DNA of 64,000 nucleotides from Crocodylus rhombifer (Eukaryota; Chordata; Crocodylia; Crocodylidae): positions 907,263 to 971,262 of the forward strand of contig JAVSML010024434.1 in the NCBI GenBank assembly GCA_038503035.1. Direction: 5' to 3'. Both the position numbers and the translations under genes were made by a program. The notes under the pieces were generated by a model. The model worked only from the letters and a program-made list of their open reading frames with translations. It was not told where the DNA came from and made no database searches. Shown in pieces: positions 24,513 through 36,812 of the stretch. Within the stretch, counting starts at the first letter, position 1. Every line of letters starts with the position of its first letter.

Positions 24513-25035
24513 AGGTTAACCCATGAATTCCTAAACCACATTGACCCATAGTCTGGATGAAAAAAATTTCAACCCTGCACAGGCATCAGGTGAACCCAAT
24601 GCATTCCTATGTCAGGCTGACTTGTAGTCCAAGCAGCCAAAGCCAGGCACTAGGTCAACCCCAGGCATTCCTTCGGCAGGTTGACCTGTTGTCTGTGGAA
24701 CTGTGACTGAGCTACAAGTCCACCCAATGCGTGCCTATGGCAGGCTGATCTATAGTTCAGAAAGTCGTAGATGGGCTACAGCCCAATACAATGCATACCT
24801 ATGGTAGGTTGATCTCTCATCTGGAGGGCCCCAGCCAGGGATCAGGTCAACCCAATGTGTTTCTATGGTAGCCTGACCTGTAGCCTGGATGACAATTTTT
24901 CAAAGTCCTGCATGGGCATCAGGTCAACCCAATGCATTTGTATGGGAGGCTGGCCTGTAGTTTGGAGAGCCACAGTTGGGCACCAGGTCAACCCTAGGCA
25001 TTCTTATGACAGGTTGACCTGTAGTCTGGGCAATT
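24513..25035 (+). repeat. minisatellite, about 65-bp units in a 5-unit higher-order pattern
   Basis: Eight diverged tandem units share the core AGGTCAACCCAATGCATTCC, then TATGGCAGGCTGACCTGTAGTC. Unit starts are near 24513, 24588, 24652, 24716, 24779, 24844, 24921 and 24984, giving spacings of 75, 64, 64, 63, 65, 77 and 63. The first and sixth units carry the same extra stretch (GATGA...A/T-rich...CCTGCA-GGGC), and the third and eighth share a CCAGGCATTC/CTAGGCATTC variant, so the array repeats every five units (331-332 bp). Confidence 0.88.
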
Positions 25036-25439
25036 ATTTAGTTAACCCCTTAAGGGGCTCTCTTTCAGGGTATGGAACCAAAGTCCCACACGGCCTGTCC
25101 AACCTATGTGACAAAAATACAGTGACGACTGCCGTGAGCCATTGGCAACCATGATGACAACTTCATGGTTGCATAATCATTAGAAGACTCCCACTGAGAC
25201 AGCAGTGCAGATGGGGAGGGAAAAACTTAGATATGAAACAAAAAGGACAAAGAAATAAGCAAACTCAGTCCACAAGGGAGGGACTGCACCATTGATTCCA
25301 TGAAGTCTCATATATTCCAATGACCTTAAGAGAGGACCATGGAGGCCACCTAGATCTTATCCAATGATTAACCAAATGATCATTTGGTGCGTGGCACAAT
25401 ACCTACAGCAGCTAAGCAGCACCAAACTATGGTAGGGCT

Positions 25440-25830
25440 ACCACAATATACCACATGGCACTGGTTGGAGCTTGATGAAGTCCGTAGTGAACTGGGCTAC
25501 AGAAAACAGGCACATTACACATGGATTCAGTGAAGAGGATTGTGCAGGGAGCATCCACAGAGCTCAAACTCACATTATTCATGTGAGCCATCTAGGGTTT
25601 GACATCATGCCTGCCAAGCAGTCCCCACCCACAGCAAGGGTTGCCAACATGTAGCAGTGGTTGGGACTTGATGGAGTCCTAGTGGCTGGGCACACAGCCA
25701 GACAAATGCCAACACAATACCACATGGTCTGTGGTAGTTACTCACCCTGGGCAGAAGAGGTGTGTGTGGTGATGCCCATAAGGGTTAAAACCCACATCAT
25801 TCACCCAAAATGGTTTTAGGCAGCCACCAA
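25440..25830 (+). repeat. diverged direct duplication, period about 200 bp
   Basis: GGTTGGAGCTTGATGAAGTCC at 25463 recurs as a near copy at 25659. Other related pairs are ACCACATGGCACTGG with ACCACATGGTCTGTGG, and CTCACATTATTCATG with CCCACATCATTCACC. Identity is low and boundaries are unclear. Confidence 0.4.
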
Positions 25831-27145
25831 AACTGCCTGGAATAGGTGCCACCTTACTCCCCCCTGGCAATGGCTTGCCCAGTAACTTGTCCTGTCCTCA
25901 TATGTTGATTGATTATTTGACTCAGGAATTGACACGTGCAAGAGAGCAGATGCCAAATACAGTCCTGGGCACGTGCCACCCAACCTGAGCTGCTGTTGCA
26001 GCTAAGAATGCGTCCATAGCATGCTGAGCTGCCAATGTCATCGCCACTCATCGGTGTCATGTCAGGAGGGGAAAGGCAGGAGTGATTCATAAGAGGGGGA
26101 GAAATGCACAGTCACAGGTGCAGGACAGGAACAATCAAGCAGCCTGCTATTTATAGACAAGGAATAAGTAACAGATAGGAACAGACAGCAACATAATGAC
26201 AGCGTATGGAAATCGAACTACATGGCAGTGCAGCCAGCTAAAAACCGCAGCTCTGACCCAGCACAGTTCGGAGATGGAGGGAGAGTCTGGGCGCACAGTG
26301 GGACACCTGCTTGAGAAACCAGCAAAGGCACAGGAAACCCAGATACAAATGAAGCAGAGAGAGTACCAAGGTGCTGAATCTCTGCATGCTTGTGTGATTT
26401 ACACCTGGAGATAAAGGGATGCAGCCTCAGGAATCACTAATACACTTCTCTTTATATAGTAGCTGATCTTTTACTATCAGCTGCTTTTTCTCAGCCTGTG
26501 AGAAGGGGAAAAATATTAGCATGTTCCCAGCACGTGCAGACAAACTCTTCTTCCCAGCAGCCCTGCTGTTGCTTGCTGTACTGTGATCTCCTCTAATAAC
26601 ATTCAGAAAAATGTTTCTTTCATCTTGGCAGGATGCTGGAAATCACCAAATGGGAAATTTGTCTCTCAGTGGAATAATTTCCCTGTGAAGCTGGCAAGAG
26701 AGGAAAGCTTTAGAAGAAGCAGGGGTAGAGGAGATATCTCCCAAAGAAGAGGGGAATATATCTTCAGTACAGGCTTAACTTGGGCTCTATCCTATGATTT
26801 TTGTCCAATCCCTGCCCTCCCCTGACAATTTTTCCCATACACGACCTTTAAACCCTGGCTTATTTGTGCTTTGAAGGACTTGCATAGGTAGGGGTCCAAG
26901 GTCTATTTTAACTTGATTTGGGAACCCACACACTTGGCAGAGAAAATGCAAATGAAGCCAGTATCATGGAGGTCAGGTTTTGATAGTCCTCCAGTGCCAT
27001 CCCCAAATTCTCTGGGCCTGTAGCTTCTACCCTTCTACCCATGCCTTTCTCACTCATCTCCAATATGCTGGATGCCATCTGGTAATTTAAATGCATTTGG
27101 TTCATATTTAGCCCTTCATTTAACTCAGATGTTCCACAGCCACAA

Positions 27146-27191
27146 ATATCCCCAGGGCCGATGGACATCCCCTGATCGGTCCTGGGGATAT
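27146..27191. repeat. long hairpin: 17-bp arms with one G:T wobble, 12-nt loop
   Basis: Outer arms ATATCCCCAGG (27146-27156) and CCTGGGGATAT (27181-27191) are perfect complements. The inner arms CCGAT (27158-27162) and ATCGG (27175-27179) continue the stem, with a single G/T pair between them (27157 and 27180). The loop is 27163-27174. No target duplication is visible. It lies in the KCNS1 intron. Confidence 0.9.
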
Positions 27192-28868
27192 CCATGGGCT
27201 CCTGACCTGGAGAGATGTCCTCTGTTCAGTCTCTCCCTGCAGAACCGTGGGCTAAGGAAAATGAGTGCACTGTGGACCTCTTGTTCCAATAGCCAGGACA
27301 CTGTCCTGCTCACTGCCATTCTCCCTTGGAGTCTGCACATGGCTCTTGTCAACTGGGTCACAGCTTCTGAATTTAACTCACCCACAGCTGGTATGCCAGC
27401 AGCAGTTTGAATAAAGCATTTCTTACTTTAATATGGGTAAATGGATTAATCACCTGGTTTAGCTGTATGCTATACTGGCTGCTGGTAGGAGGGAGAGCTG
27501 AGGAACTGACCCAAAGTGCTTGATAAACTGTACAACTCTTACTTACAGAAGAATAACAGCAAACAGTGATGCTTCCATCCCAACGGTGCCTGCAGCTGCA
27601 CCTCCTCCCCCTGGGCAGCACATATCAGCCTGCAATGTGAGGACAGGGATGCCCAGAGTTTCCTCTACATCCCTTTCCTGAATGGACCCAGTCCCAGTGA
27701 GGACAGGTGTCTCTTGCCCAGGCCTGCAAACAAGCAGTGTCTCAAGCCCACTTTTGGTAAAAAGTCTCTCTCTTGTCCTTGCAGACATTGTGCAGGATGT
27801 AGCATGTGGCAGCAGTGTTCACAGCAATAAGCATATAGGTCTTCTAAGGACACTCAGGAAATTCCTACAATACCCAAAGAAAACAAGTTGTAGAGCATCT
27901 CGGTGTACCTGAGAGGTAAGGTGACTTAGCCCCTGTACAGTGCTTGGCAAGGCTGCTTTCTGGTATTCAGGGTATCTTATTTAAATCTAACATGAGTATG
28001 CCTATGCAACATGGCAGCCTACTGCACAGAGGTACCCTTAGTGAGCCCTGGGACACAGCCCAAGGAATCTTAGGGGTAGACCCAGATATGAGTAGCCCCA
28101 ATGCTGACACAGCTACACAAATCTGAGCAGCTTTCAGTACAGCAGGCATCATGGTCAAGCCGAGGGGCCTGGACTCTGGTATGTTCTGCAGCAAAGACAT
28201 ATTCAGGGAAGCCCTTTTTTGTTTTAGAAATACCAGCCTGTGCCAGAGGAATGGTCACTGAGACTTTTACTACCAGACAAACCTAGGAATCTGCTGTGCC
28301 TCTCAGAACAGGGCTGGGAACAGCTTCATATCCCTCTAATAAGCTCATTCTTCCTGCAGAGATTGATTTATGTTCCAAAGGCAATGTTGGTGTTATCATC
28401 TACGGCAGGAGGGGGGTGGTGACAGGTAGCCTGACAGCTGCTTGCCTTTAACAACCTCCTTCTTTTATCACAGGCAGAGGCTGCTTTTGACAGAACCATG
28501 TCACCTGTGGGTACTTGCCAGCCCAGATGGTAGATACACCAATCTGGGGTCCTTTTGTCAGCTGTATCACGACAGACCCATGATAAGAAAATGAGAGATG
28601 GTGGATCTTAGAAATCAAGACATCTTCTTGTCTAGATAAGAAAGTTGCACTAGCAAAGAATTAACATTTGATTTAAATGAACATTAGTTCAGCCATTAAC
28701 ACAAGCTGCAGGTCCTTATTTTGGAGTAAGAATGGCTTATTTTGGTTTCAAGGCATTTAGGAGTAGGGTGACTGAATGGAACAGATCCACTTCCACTGCA
28801 AGATCAGGTTGTCCACACAGCTGTTCACACTGCTTGAATGGCATGAGTCACAAAGTGGATATCATTTG

Positions 28869-29534
28869 CAGGGATCTGGTTTTCTGTTTCTCACAGAAAA
28901 ATGGAAAAAATGAAACCCTGGATTTTCCCTTTTGACTGAGAAAAAAAATCCAGATTTCTCATCTTAATGGAGAAACATATGGGTTTTCCATTTTTGCAGA
29001 GATCTCTTTGCAGGTTGGCAGAGTTCCAGGGGCTCGGGTGCTGCTGCAGGGGGCAGGGGCGGCAGATGCTGGTCCCTGGCCCTGTAGCCCTGGCAGCTGG
29101 GGACCCCCTCTGGCAGGGCTGGATGGGGCAAGGGACTGTGGTTGAGGGTTACCAGCAGGGCCAGGGGGCTGTAGTTGGGGAATGAGGGGCACCCGCAGTG
29201 CTGGGGAGCTGTGGCTTGGGAGTGAGGGGCCTGGACCTGCATCCTGGCGAGTGTAGGGGACAGGGGCAGCTCTGATTTTTCATGAGAAAATCCAAAATCA
29301 AATACCAAATTATATAAGTATTTAGAATTTATTTTATTATAGTGACTGAGTCACTGGTAGGCTTCCAAATTTATTTAAAACTGCAAATATATCAATAAAA
29401 CATTGTGGTCAGTTGATAACTATATATATATACTAGTGTTCCATTTTATTCACAGATTTTGGGGTCAATCTCAGAGAATCTGCATTTTTATCAGAGAATT
29501 TGCCATTTTTAAACAGCTAAAACCAGGATCCCTG
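28869..29534. mobile_element. non-autonomous hAT transposon (CAGGGATC termini) with 8-bp target duplication
   Basis: The left end CAGGGATCTGGTTTT and the reverse complement of the right end, CAGGGATCCTGGTTTT, differ by a single indel. They are flanked by ATCATTTG (28861-28868) and GTCATTTG (29535-29542), a 7/8 match and the 8-bp duplication expected of hAT. The inner DNA is A/T-rich with repeated GAGAAA/AAAATCC words around a G-rich core (about 29010-29270). No transposase frame, so it was mobilised in trans. Confidence 0.85.
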
Positions 29535-30209
29535 GTCATTTGTTGGTGCAACTATATCATATAGGCAAGTACTAGCAGCGGTGTGCTCATAGTACCGTTC
29601 TAACAGGACGTCTCACCATACAGTGTGCTAGAGCTCTTCTGGTACTTCTTATTAGTAATCGTTTGCCCAGATGGGCACCTCCCTCAAAGCCCTGGACATT
29701 ACGGACAGCAGATGCCTATTAAGTGTCTGCACTGGCTCCAATAGGTAGCTTCCAACTGCTCCCCTGTAGGTAATCATTCACGTTACAATTGCATTCAAAA
29801 AGCCCCTCAGCAGGGCTGCAGGCTGAACACACACAGGAAAAAGACAGTGCCAGACCCCAGAAGCTTACAGTCTCATTTCTTCAGTGCTCTACCCAGTCTA
29901 GCTTCTCTATGCATTTGCTACTGAGCTGTTCACAATAGGCTGCATGTGAAGCCCTGCAATTCTGACCTACGGGCCTCCTTGTTCCACCCCTGTGCACAGT
30001 GCAGTCACTTATCAAATGCCCAGGGCTGAAATGACACAGGGCACCACAGGGACTCAAAGTGGGAGGGTACACTGGAGTGGGGCAGTTCCTAGCAGAGAAC
30101 TACCTGCTTTGGAACATCAGGATCTACTAAATGAAGATGCAAGGACTCCTGGTTTCAGGTCTCATGACACCCACCCAAACCATCCACAGCATCCCAAATC
30201 ACTGTAAAG

Positions 30210-30400
30210 CAGTGGTTTTCAACCTTTTTTCATTTGCAGACCCCTAAGATATTTCAAGTGGAGGTGCAGCCCCCTTTGAATTGTGAGTGTGGGTATTCAC
30301 ACTCTATTAATTGATCATAATCATCTTTTGTGGACCCCTTAGATATCTGTGGACCACTCCCCCCCCCATGGGTCCACAGACCACAGGTTAAAAATCACTG
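30210..30400. mobile_element. short non-autonomous hAT-like element
   Basis: Termini CAGTGGTTTTCAACC and, from the right end, CAGTGATTTTTAACC match 13/15. The body is itself nearly palindromic: GCAGACCCCTAAGATAT on the left resembles GTGGACCCCTTAGATAT on the right. Flanks CTGTAAAG and CCCTAGAA are poor as a duplication, so the family call rests on the ends. Confidence 0.7.
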
Positions 30401-32529
30401 CCCTAGAAAACTTTCTGGCTAATACCTTGAAGCACCATCACCTGCCTCCTGAGGAAGTCTCATTCATCCCTTTTTATTCAGGAGGAAGGATGGATGACAT
30501 AAAAGTTGGGCCTGGCAGGATCATCAGAAAACCCCAGGATTACATAAACACATTACACACTTAGTAATACCACAGAATATTGTTGTCCTGAGCATGTCTG
30601 GGGCTTTTCATGATGGCTTCCACTAAAAGGAGAAATAGTTGATACAAACCAGGTATCTTTGGTGCAACCCAGTACATGTACAAAGAAAGCACCCGAAGTC
30701 CTATTCCCTCTTTCCAGAAGGAACGAACAGTAGCAGGGAGTTTGTTCAGAAGTCCCCAGGTCTGCCCCTCCAGCCAGTACTGTGCCCAAAGAGCTATGTC
30801 TCACTGTTCCCCCATAAAGCCAAGCTCATGACCAACTCTCTGTTTCTCTTGGCTGCGGTGTTTGCTGTCTTTCTCAGTGTGCCCAGCTCACCGGGCAAGC
30901 TGGTAGCCTCTCCACATTGGCAATCGGATCAGATGCAAATCAGAACCCTGGACAGTAACTTCCTATTGTTTCCGACTATCACTGCATAAAGGGGCAGCTC
31001 ATTGCTCTTCCTGCTTAGCCTGAAAGAAGAATGCCTAGTGCACCCATTGCCTTTACTAGCTCTATCAAGCAAAGAACTTTCTGATGGGAAGCTATTAACC
31101 CTTTCCAGTGTAACAACACTAAACAAAAGCTATCCACTATTTGTCAGAGCTATTCGCATTTTTCTCCCTGCTCTTCTGACAAATCCTGCTGCTACCAAGC
31201 AAACGCACTCCCCAAACCACAGAGAACCTCTCCCCTCCGTCCTGTCCAGAACTTTTCTTTTCTCACTTAATTCCATGTCAGTGAACGGTGCCAGAGCATC
31301 TGAAATCTCCTGTCTATCCACTGAGCATCTGCGGGTTCTACAGCAGTAGCGCGGCTCTATCCTTCTCCACACAGTCAGCTTCATATCATCTAGCGATCAA
31401 TTCTTAAAGGACATGGCATTATCAGAGCGGATAACTGTCTCTCATCCATCACTCACTGTGATCATCCATTTCACTCGTGCCATCACCAAGCAGTCCTGGG
31501 CCAGAAACCAGCCTGAAACGTGTCAGAGCCGTAGTCTGTCCAGAAGCCCCTGGAGGTTACTTAAACAGTGTCTTGATTCCCTTACATAGTTGAAGCATAA
31601 GAGCAAAAACAATCCTAATAGGAGGTTCTCGGATATCAGGCCTTGTCCTGCAAAGTTTGCGTGCCCCTCTAGGAAAATACTAGTAAAACACAGAGAACTT
31701 TGCTTTGTGAAATTCACCAGCTTCCTATTGATCACCCTGAGCCAAGGGCCAGGGAGGTATTGTTTCCAAAGCTGCAGTCCATGGAGGTGGAGAAGAGACT
31801 GCAGTTGTGCCTTATCCTGGGTCTCCAAAGCAGAGAGGAGGGACAGTGCCAATTTGAGGGTCACCAGATACAGGAACTAATGCAAAACTTGGGGAAAAAA
31901 ACCAGGATAAGTTGCTGCCAGTGAGGCTTATAGTTACTACTGGCATGACTTTCTGCAAGGCTTGTCATGCAGAGATGTGAACAGCAGAGCACTTTGTTGT
32001 CCCAGATGCTTTAGAAGTGATGGTATCGTTCCTTTGTGTGCCAGTATTACAAGGGCACTCAACAGAACTGTTATTCAAAGAGATCCTTTTACGCTCTGAT
32101 TTCTTACATAAAGGAATCAATGATAAGGCCACAACGCTTCCTGCCTGCATGATAGAAACACTATCTGGGGAATGCAGAAGTGTGAGGTTTTCCGTCATTC
32201 CAGGCTGAACTGAAAGGATTTAGATTTGCCAAGACCACAGGTGAGGCCCACGATGTTATGTCTCACTCGACCAAAAGCAGAATGCACACCTGCACTCCAG
32301 GCAGGTGCCATCAGGTGGTGCAGAAAGGCCAAAGGACCTGGACCTCTATTCTTGGAGGACGAGTACGACAGAGGAGATAGCTACAGACAGTTAAGTTTTA
32401 AAACATATTTCTGTGTGATCCTGGCTGGAGGGAAGCAAGCACCAGAGAGCAAGGGGCACTGACATGGAGTGTGGTAGATGTCTGCAAAACAACCAGGTTC
32501 ATTTCTTTGCTGGGTTTAAATAGCAACAG

Positions 32530-32762
32530 AACCACTGTAGACTAAATTTCAGGAGAAAGATCCTAATGGCAGGAGCAGCAGGACAGTGGAGCCAGCTTCT
32601 GAGGAAAGCCAAGGAATCTTCTTCAGTGAAGGATCTCAGGAAGATGCTGGCAGACAGGTCTCTGTGGCAGTTTAGAAACAACGAATCCTGTGTATCTGTG
32701 CAGGGAATGGGATTTAGATGATCCCTGAGGTCCCTTCCAACCTTGTGATTCTATGATTACGT
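32530..32762 (+). mobile_element. CR1 LINE 3' fragment
   Basis: Sequence like the end of CR1 ORF2 and its 3' UTR (TTTCAGGAGAAAGATCCTAA, GGAGCCAGCTTCTGAGG), closing with GATGATCCCTGAGGTCCC, TTCCAACC and the terminal TTCTATGATT repeat. Confidence 0.8.
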
Positions 32763-33446
32763 TACAAGATTTGCTATCACAAGTGCACCTGTCACACCTC
32801 TGTGAGGCAGCTTTGGGAATGCATTGCAACTGCAGTTCATGTAGCCCCACTGAATTAGAGCAAATGAATGTTACTCCCCTTCTGTGTTAACAACCAAACA
32901 ACTCTGGTTAAAGCCTGACCAGGCTGTTTTATAGGACCAAGAACATCTCTGCACAGAACGCATACATGCAGTATAGCTGACCTTACAGGCTGGTCATGAT
33001 GGAGAATAGAGGAGGTAGTGGAAACCACTGCTCATAGCTATAATGCTGTACAAATTGACCCAATGGCCTGCATCTGAAAGGGTGAAACAGGAGACACTAG
33101 AGTTATATTTCAAGTGCTGAGAATTTGCACATTGCTCTGCCAGACCTTCTTGTCAAGGGGAGTTTTGTGCCTTTATTCCCTCCTGCAGACCATAAAACTT
33201 TCCAATACACACTGAGGTGTATACTGCACACACAATGGACAAGAGCTCCTGGCTAACAACAGGGAAATCCCAGGAGCTTTGATACTGAAGAGACTGTTAT
33301 CCCAGGAACTGTTCCCAGTTTAGTTTACAAATTGAATCTCCCTATCTTCTGTGGAGTTAGCATTCAGCAGCTGTTGCTTGCCTGAACACCTCTATTATAT
33401 TAGCTTGAACTCTCCAGAGGGCAGGTGAAGGAGGATTGATCGATGA

Positions 33447-33460
33447 GGATGGATGGATGG
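33447..33460 (+). repeat. short (GGAT)n tract
   Basis: Three to four GGAT units. Confidence 0.55.
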
Positions 33461-36400
33461 TAGGAACACTTTTTTTAAAAGGAAAATGCAGTTTCTGCTA
33501 AATTGAAGTTTTCCCCAATGTGCTTTTTTCCCCCCCACTGTTGAGAAACATAAAACCCAAATATGTTCTGCATCAGTTGACTTAAATCAAAACATTTTGG
33601 TTTGTCAAGACATGTAGAAACACCCCTTTTCCACATTAACCTAGGTCTGCTTGAGTTCCTAAAGTACCTCACACCCCCATTCCTTCCTGTGGGCTTTGCA
33701 CTCTGGTCTCCCCCTTCCACTCCTGGCTGGACCAGAGCTGTATATCACAAGCCATACGACCAAAGCACATTCTAGGAGATTTAGTGCAGCCAGAGAACCA
33801 GGCCCACAGAAAGCTTTGAGTTATCCAAATTATGGTTCCCATGAGAAGGGAAGTGCAGCAACTCAGCAGCGAATTCAAAACAAGGCCCCACACCCAGTAT
33901 GCCCAAACTGAGATGTTCCCACTCAGAAAAGTACAGTCTCTTCACTTTTTAAAACTAATTAAGGACAAAAAATAATATCAATAGCTTGGAATTCCCTGCA
34001 TGATTGGAAGTTTTTCCCTTTGGTGCTGCGGGAAAGAGGGGCCCTGGGCTGTGACAGAGGATGGTTCAGTGATGATCAAGCTACCACAGGACTGGACCTG
34101 CCAAGATTTGATATTTGGGAAAAATTTGGTTTCTGAATTAGTTTGCCCAATTCCTACAACAAATCCTGCTGTGTGGAGCTGGTCTCCAGGCACCACTCAC
34201 TTTTACAAGATGCTACGAACTCTCCATCTTTGGGCAGAAGCAGCAATTCTGGCAGGCTAGGGAGGGGCAAAACGATCAAAATACAATTCAAGAAGCTCAT
34301 CTGAGAAAAGTAAAACACTATGAGAGCAGAACAGGTTTAGATGGGAGGTCTCCAAAACTGCTGTGGGGAACAGAAACTTAAGGAGAAGTTATGACCTCAC
34401 GAAAGAGAGGTATGTACCATTGCCTTCATAGGAGCCAAGATTTCGCCATGGCTGTTGTGTGTGCAGGGCAGAGGGCAACCACTCCATCTTTTTATCAGGA
34501 GAGAAGGGGTTAAGCCATCAATATAGCCAGAAGTACTCAGAAGACGGAGCAATTTTGCTTGGTTTTTTTTACATTATGTTACTCCTACTGCTACAAGGAA
34601 GAGGTCATTCTAAATGTAGGCCAGTACAAAGGTAGGTGGATATCCAGCATCCCAAGCCTTGTGTAGAAGCCCTTCCAGCTGTGCAAAGCATTTTTTGTAT
34701 ATTAGTTATAGGAGGAAACGATGGTGCTCTACCAAGCACCAGTTGTTTGAGACAGATCTCAGGCAAAAATTGACTCAGATGACTGGAGTACCATGTCTGA
34801 TTACCCAGGTTACCCTAACCCAGGTGTGAATAGCCCACCTGCAAAGCCATAGCCAAGTTAGTGCCCTTCCTGGTGCTGCCCCAACTGGTTTGTGTTTCTA
34901 GGACTGGAGGTGACATATCCCATAGCTTTTTTGTGCTGTAATAAGCTCAGATGCCCTAGGGTTTTTTCCCAAGGAAATGTGGGAGAACTTGCCTGCCCAC
35001 CTGAACACAGGTCGAATTGTTGAAAGGGACCAGAGGACCGTGAGCAGCGGAGTGATGTTCTGTACCCTGCCCTCCCCACCCATGGGTTAATAAGCCACAG
35101 GAATATGAAACTTGAGCTCTAACCCACAACCTTCAGCCATACTTGCTGGTCTAGGTTTGAGGTACCAGCAAACCCAGATGAGGTGGGTTTTATGAGTGGA
35201 TGGGAGAAGAGTTTGGGGCAACACCCATGTGAACACTGCAGTGAAAAATTGTATCCTTAAGAACAGGAGGGTTCCTGAACAGGCATGTGCTTATTCTGGA
35301 CCAGGGCAGGCTACAGAAAAAGCTGCCCCAGAATGACCTATGACTAGGCTTTAACTGGTTAAGAACTAGCTGCATTGAAGCTCAGACTTACCTGGTTCTG
35401 CCTGGAGTGTCCCGGGACACCCCGTTGCAGTCCGGCAGTTTTCTGTGCATCACAGATGAGGTCTCTTAGACGCTTTTGTGCAGTGATCTGGTTCCTGCCA
35501 AAATGCCGTTCATCTCTCGAAGAAAGGAAGTCAGAATTCTGATTTTCAGGCTTCTAGCAGCCAGACGACATTTTTCTGGGCTAGTTTTATTCAGTTATTA
35601 ACTAATACTAGCAATATAGATGAACAGAGAACAGCAAAGTAGTGAAGAAAGAACTTGCACAATCAAGATGAGGCAGATTCTACAGCAGGGAACAAGCCAG
35701 ATTTTGCTTATAAACTGCTGTCACAAAGCTGCTCAATTCTTGTCAATAATACCAAGGAGGAACAGTGTAATCTCCTCCACCATCACCTGTAGCTGTGAGT
35801 GCCTAGAGAAATCCTGAGGGGAAGACAGCTCAGCTGTTACAATGCAGCCTTGCATTTTCAAGGCTTTATCCATGGGTTAAAAAAGACTTGCTCCGGGCAA
35901 GGAGCAAAGATCTCAGCCTGGGAGCAACACAGAGAACAGGATCGTACTATACATTTTTAAAGAAAATCCCTTAGGTCCTGGAATGTGCTGGAGAATAAAA
36001 AGAGAAAGGGTACAAGGTCAAGGGATTCTGATAGTTTAAGCATTTCGGTTTTGCAAATAGAGGCGAGGGGCTGGCACGCAAGAAAGTGGAGTGAAAAGAG
36101 AAATCTGACTGCTGTTAATGCTGGGAAACTGGCAGCTCCCCCTTCTGCACTTACCTGTTTTCAAAGTGCATTGCTTAGGAGCATATCCACAAGAGCACAT
36201 CAGCATCAATGCCACAGGAGGGCACAGTCTCTCAGAAAATGAGTTTGCAGGAGACCCCATGTTGGCTTGGACTGATACTGCTGCAATATAATGGGCCAAA
36301 TAACTCCTTTAGAAGACTCCCTGCTAGGCAGCTACTAGGGCTGTGTTAAGTGTCTGAGTAAATAGAAGCCTTAAACCCAAAGGACTTTGTACGTAATTAG

Positions 36401-36785
36401 GCTTTACACAGGTCAGGGAGCTTTTCTTCAGCAGCATCCAAAACAATTTTCCTTTACTGAATTAAATAAATTGGAGATTTTGGATTTCAGCCCCAGGTCT
36501 GAGACATTCAGGGAAGGATATGAGAGAACCAACAAAGGGGACTACAACATGAAGATTGGACATTGCTCCCTGGCACAGTTTGTTGTGCTCATGGGCCACA
36601 GTCAGTCCTTAGCAGGTACAACAGTGCAAATGAAAAGTAGGAAGGGTGCGATGCTGGGTGGCACCTTGGGCTGAGATTCAGGAGTCTTCGGTTCTGTGCA
36701 GCTCCTGTAGAGCTGGCCCTGCATGACTTGCTCGGGTATTTCGACACCGAAAAATGTACAGAAGTGCTTAATTCACTTAGTGCCT

Positions 36786-36812
36786 AACTCCCATTAAATT
36801 TCAATGGGAGTT
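36786..36812. repeat. palindromic AACTCCCATT...AATGGGAGTT segment
   Basis: Perfect 10-bp arms (36786-36795 and 36803-36812) around a 7-nt loop, flanked by GTGCCT and GATACCTAAATGCA. The motif (CCTAA, CCCATT, AATGGG, CCTAAAT) resembles a dispersed sauropsid repeat seen again near 56335-56420. Family not identified. Confidence 0.55.
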
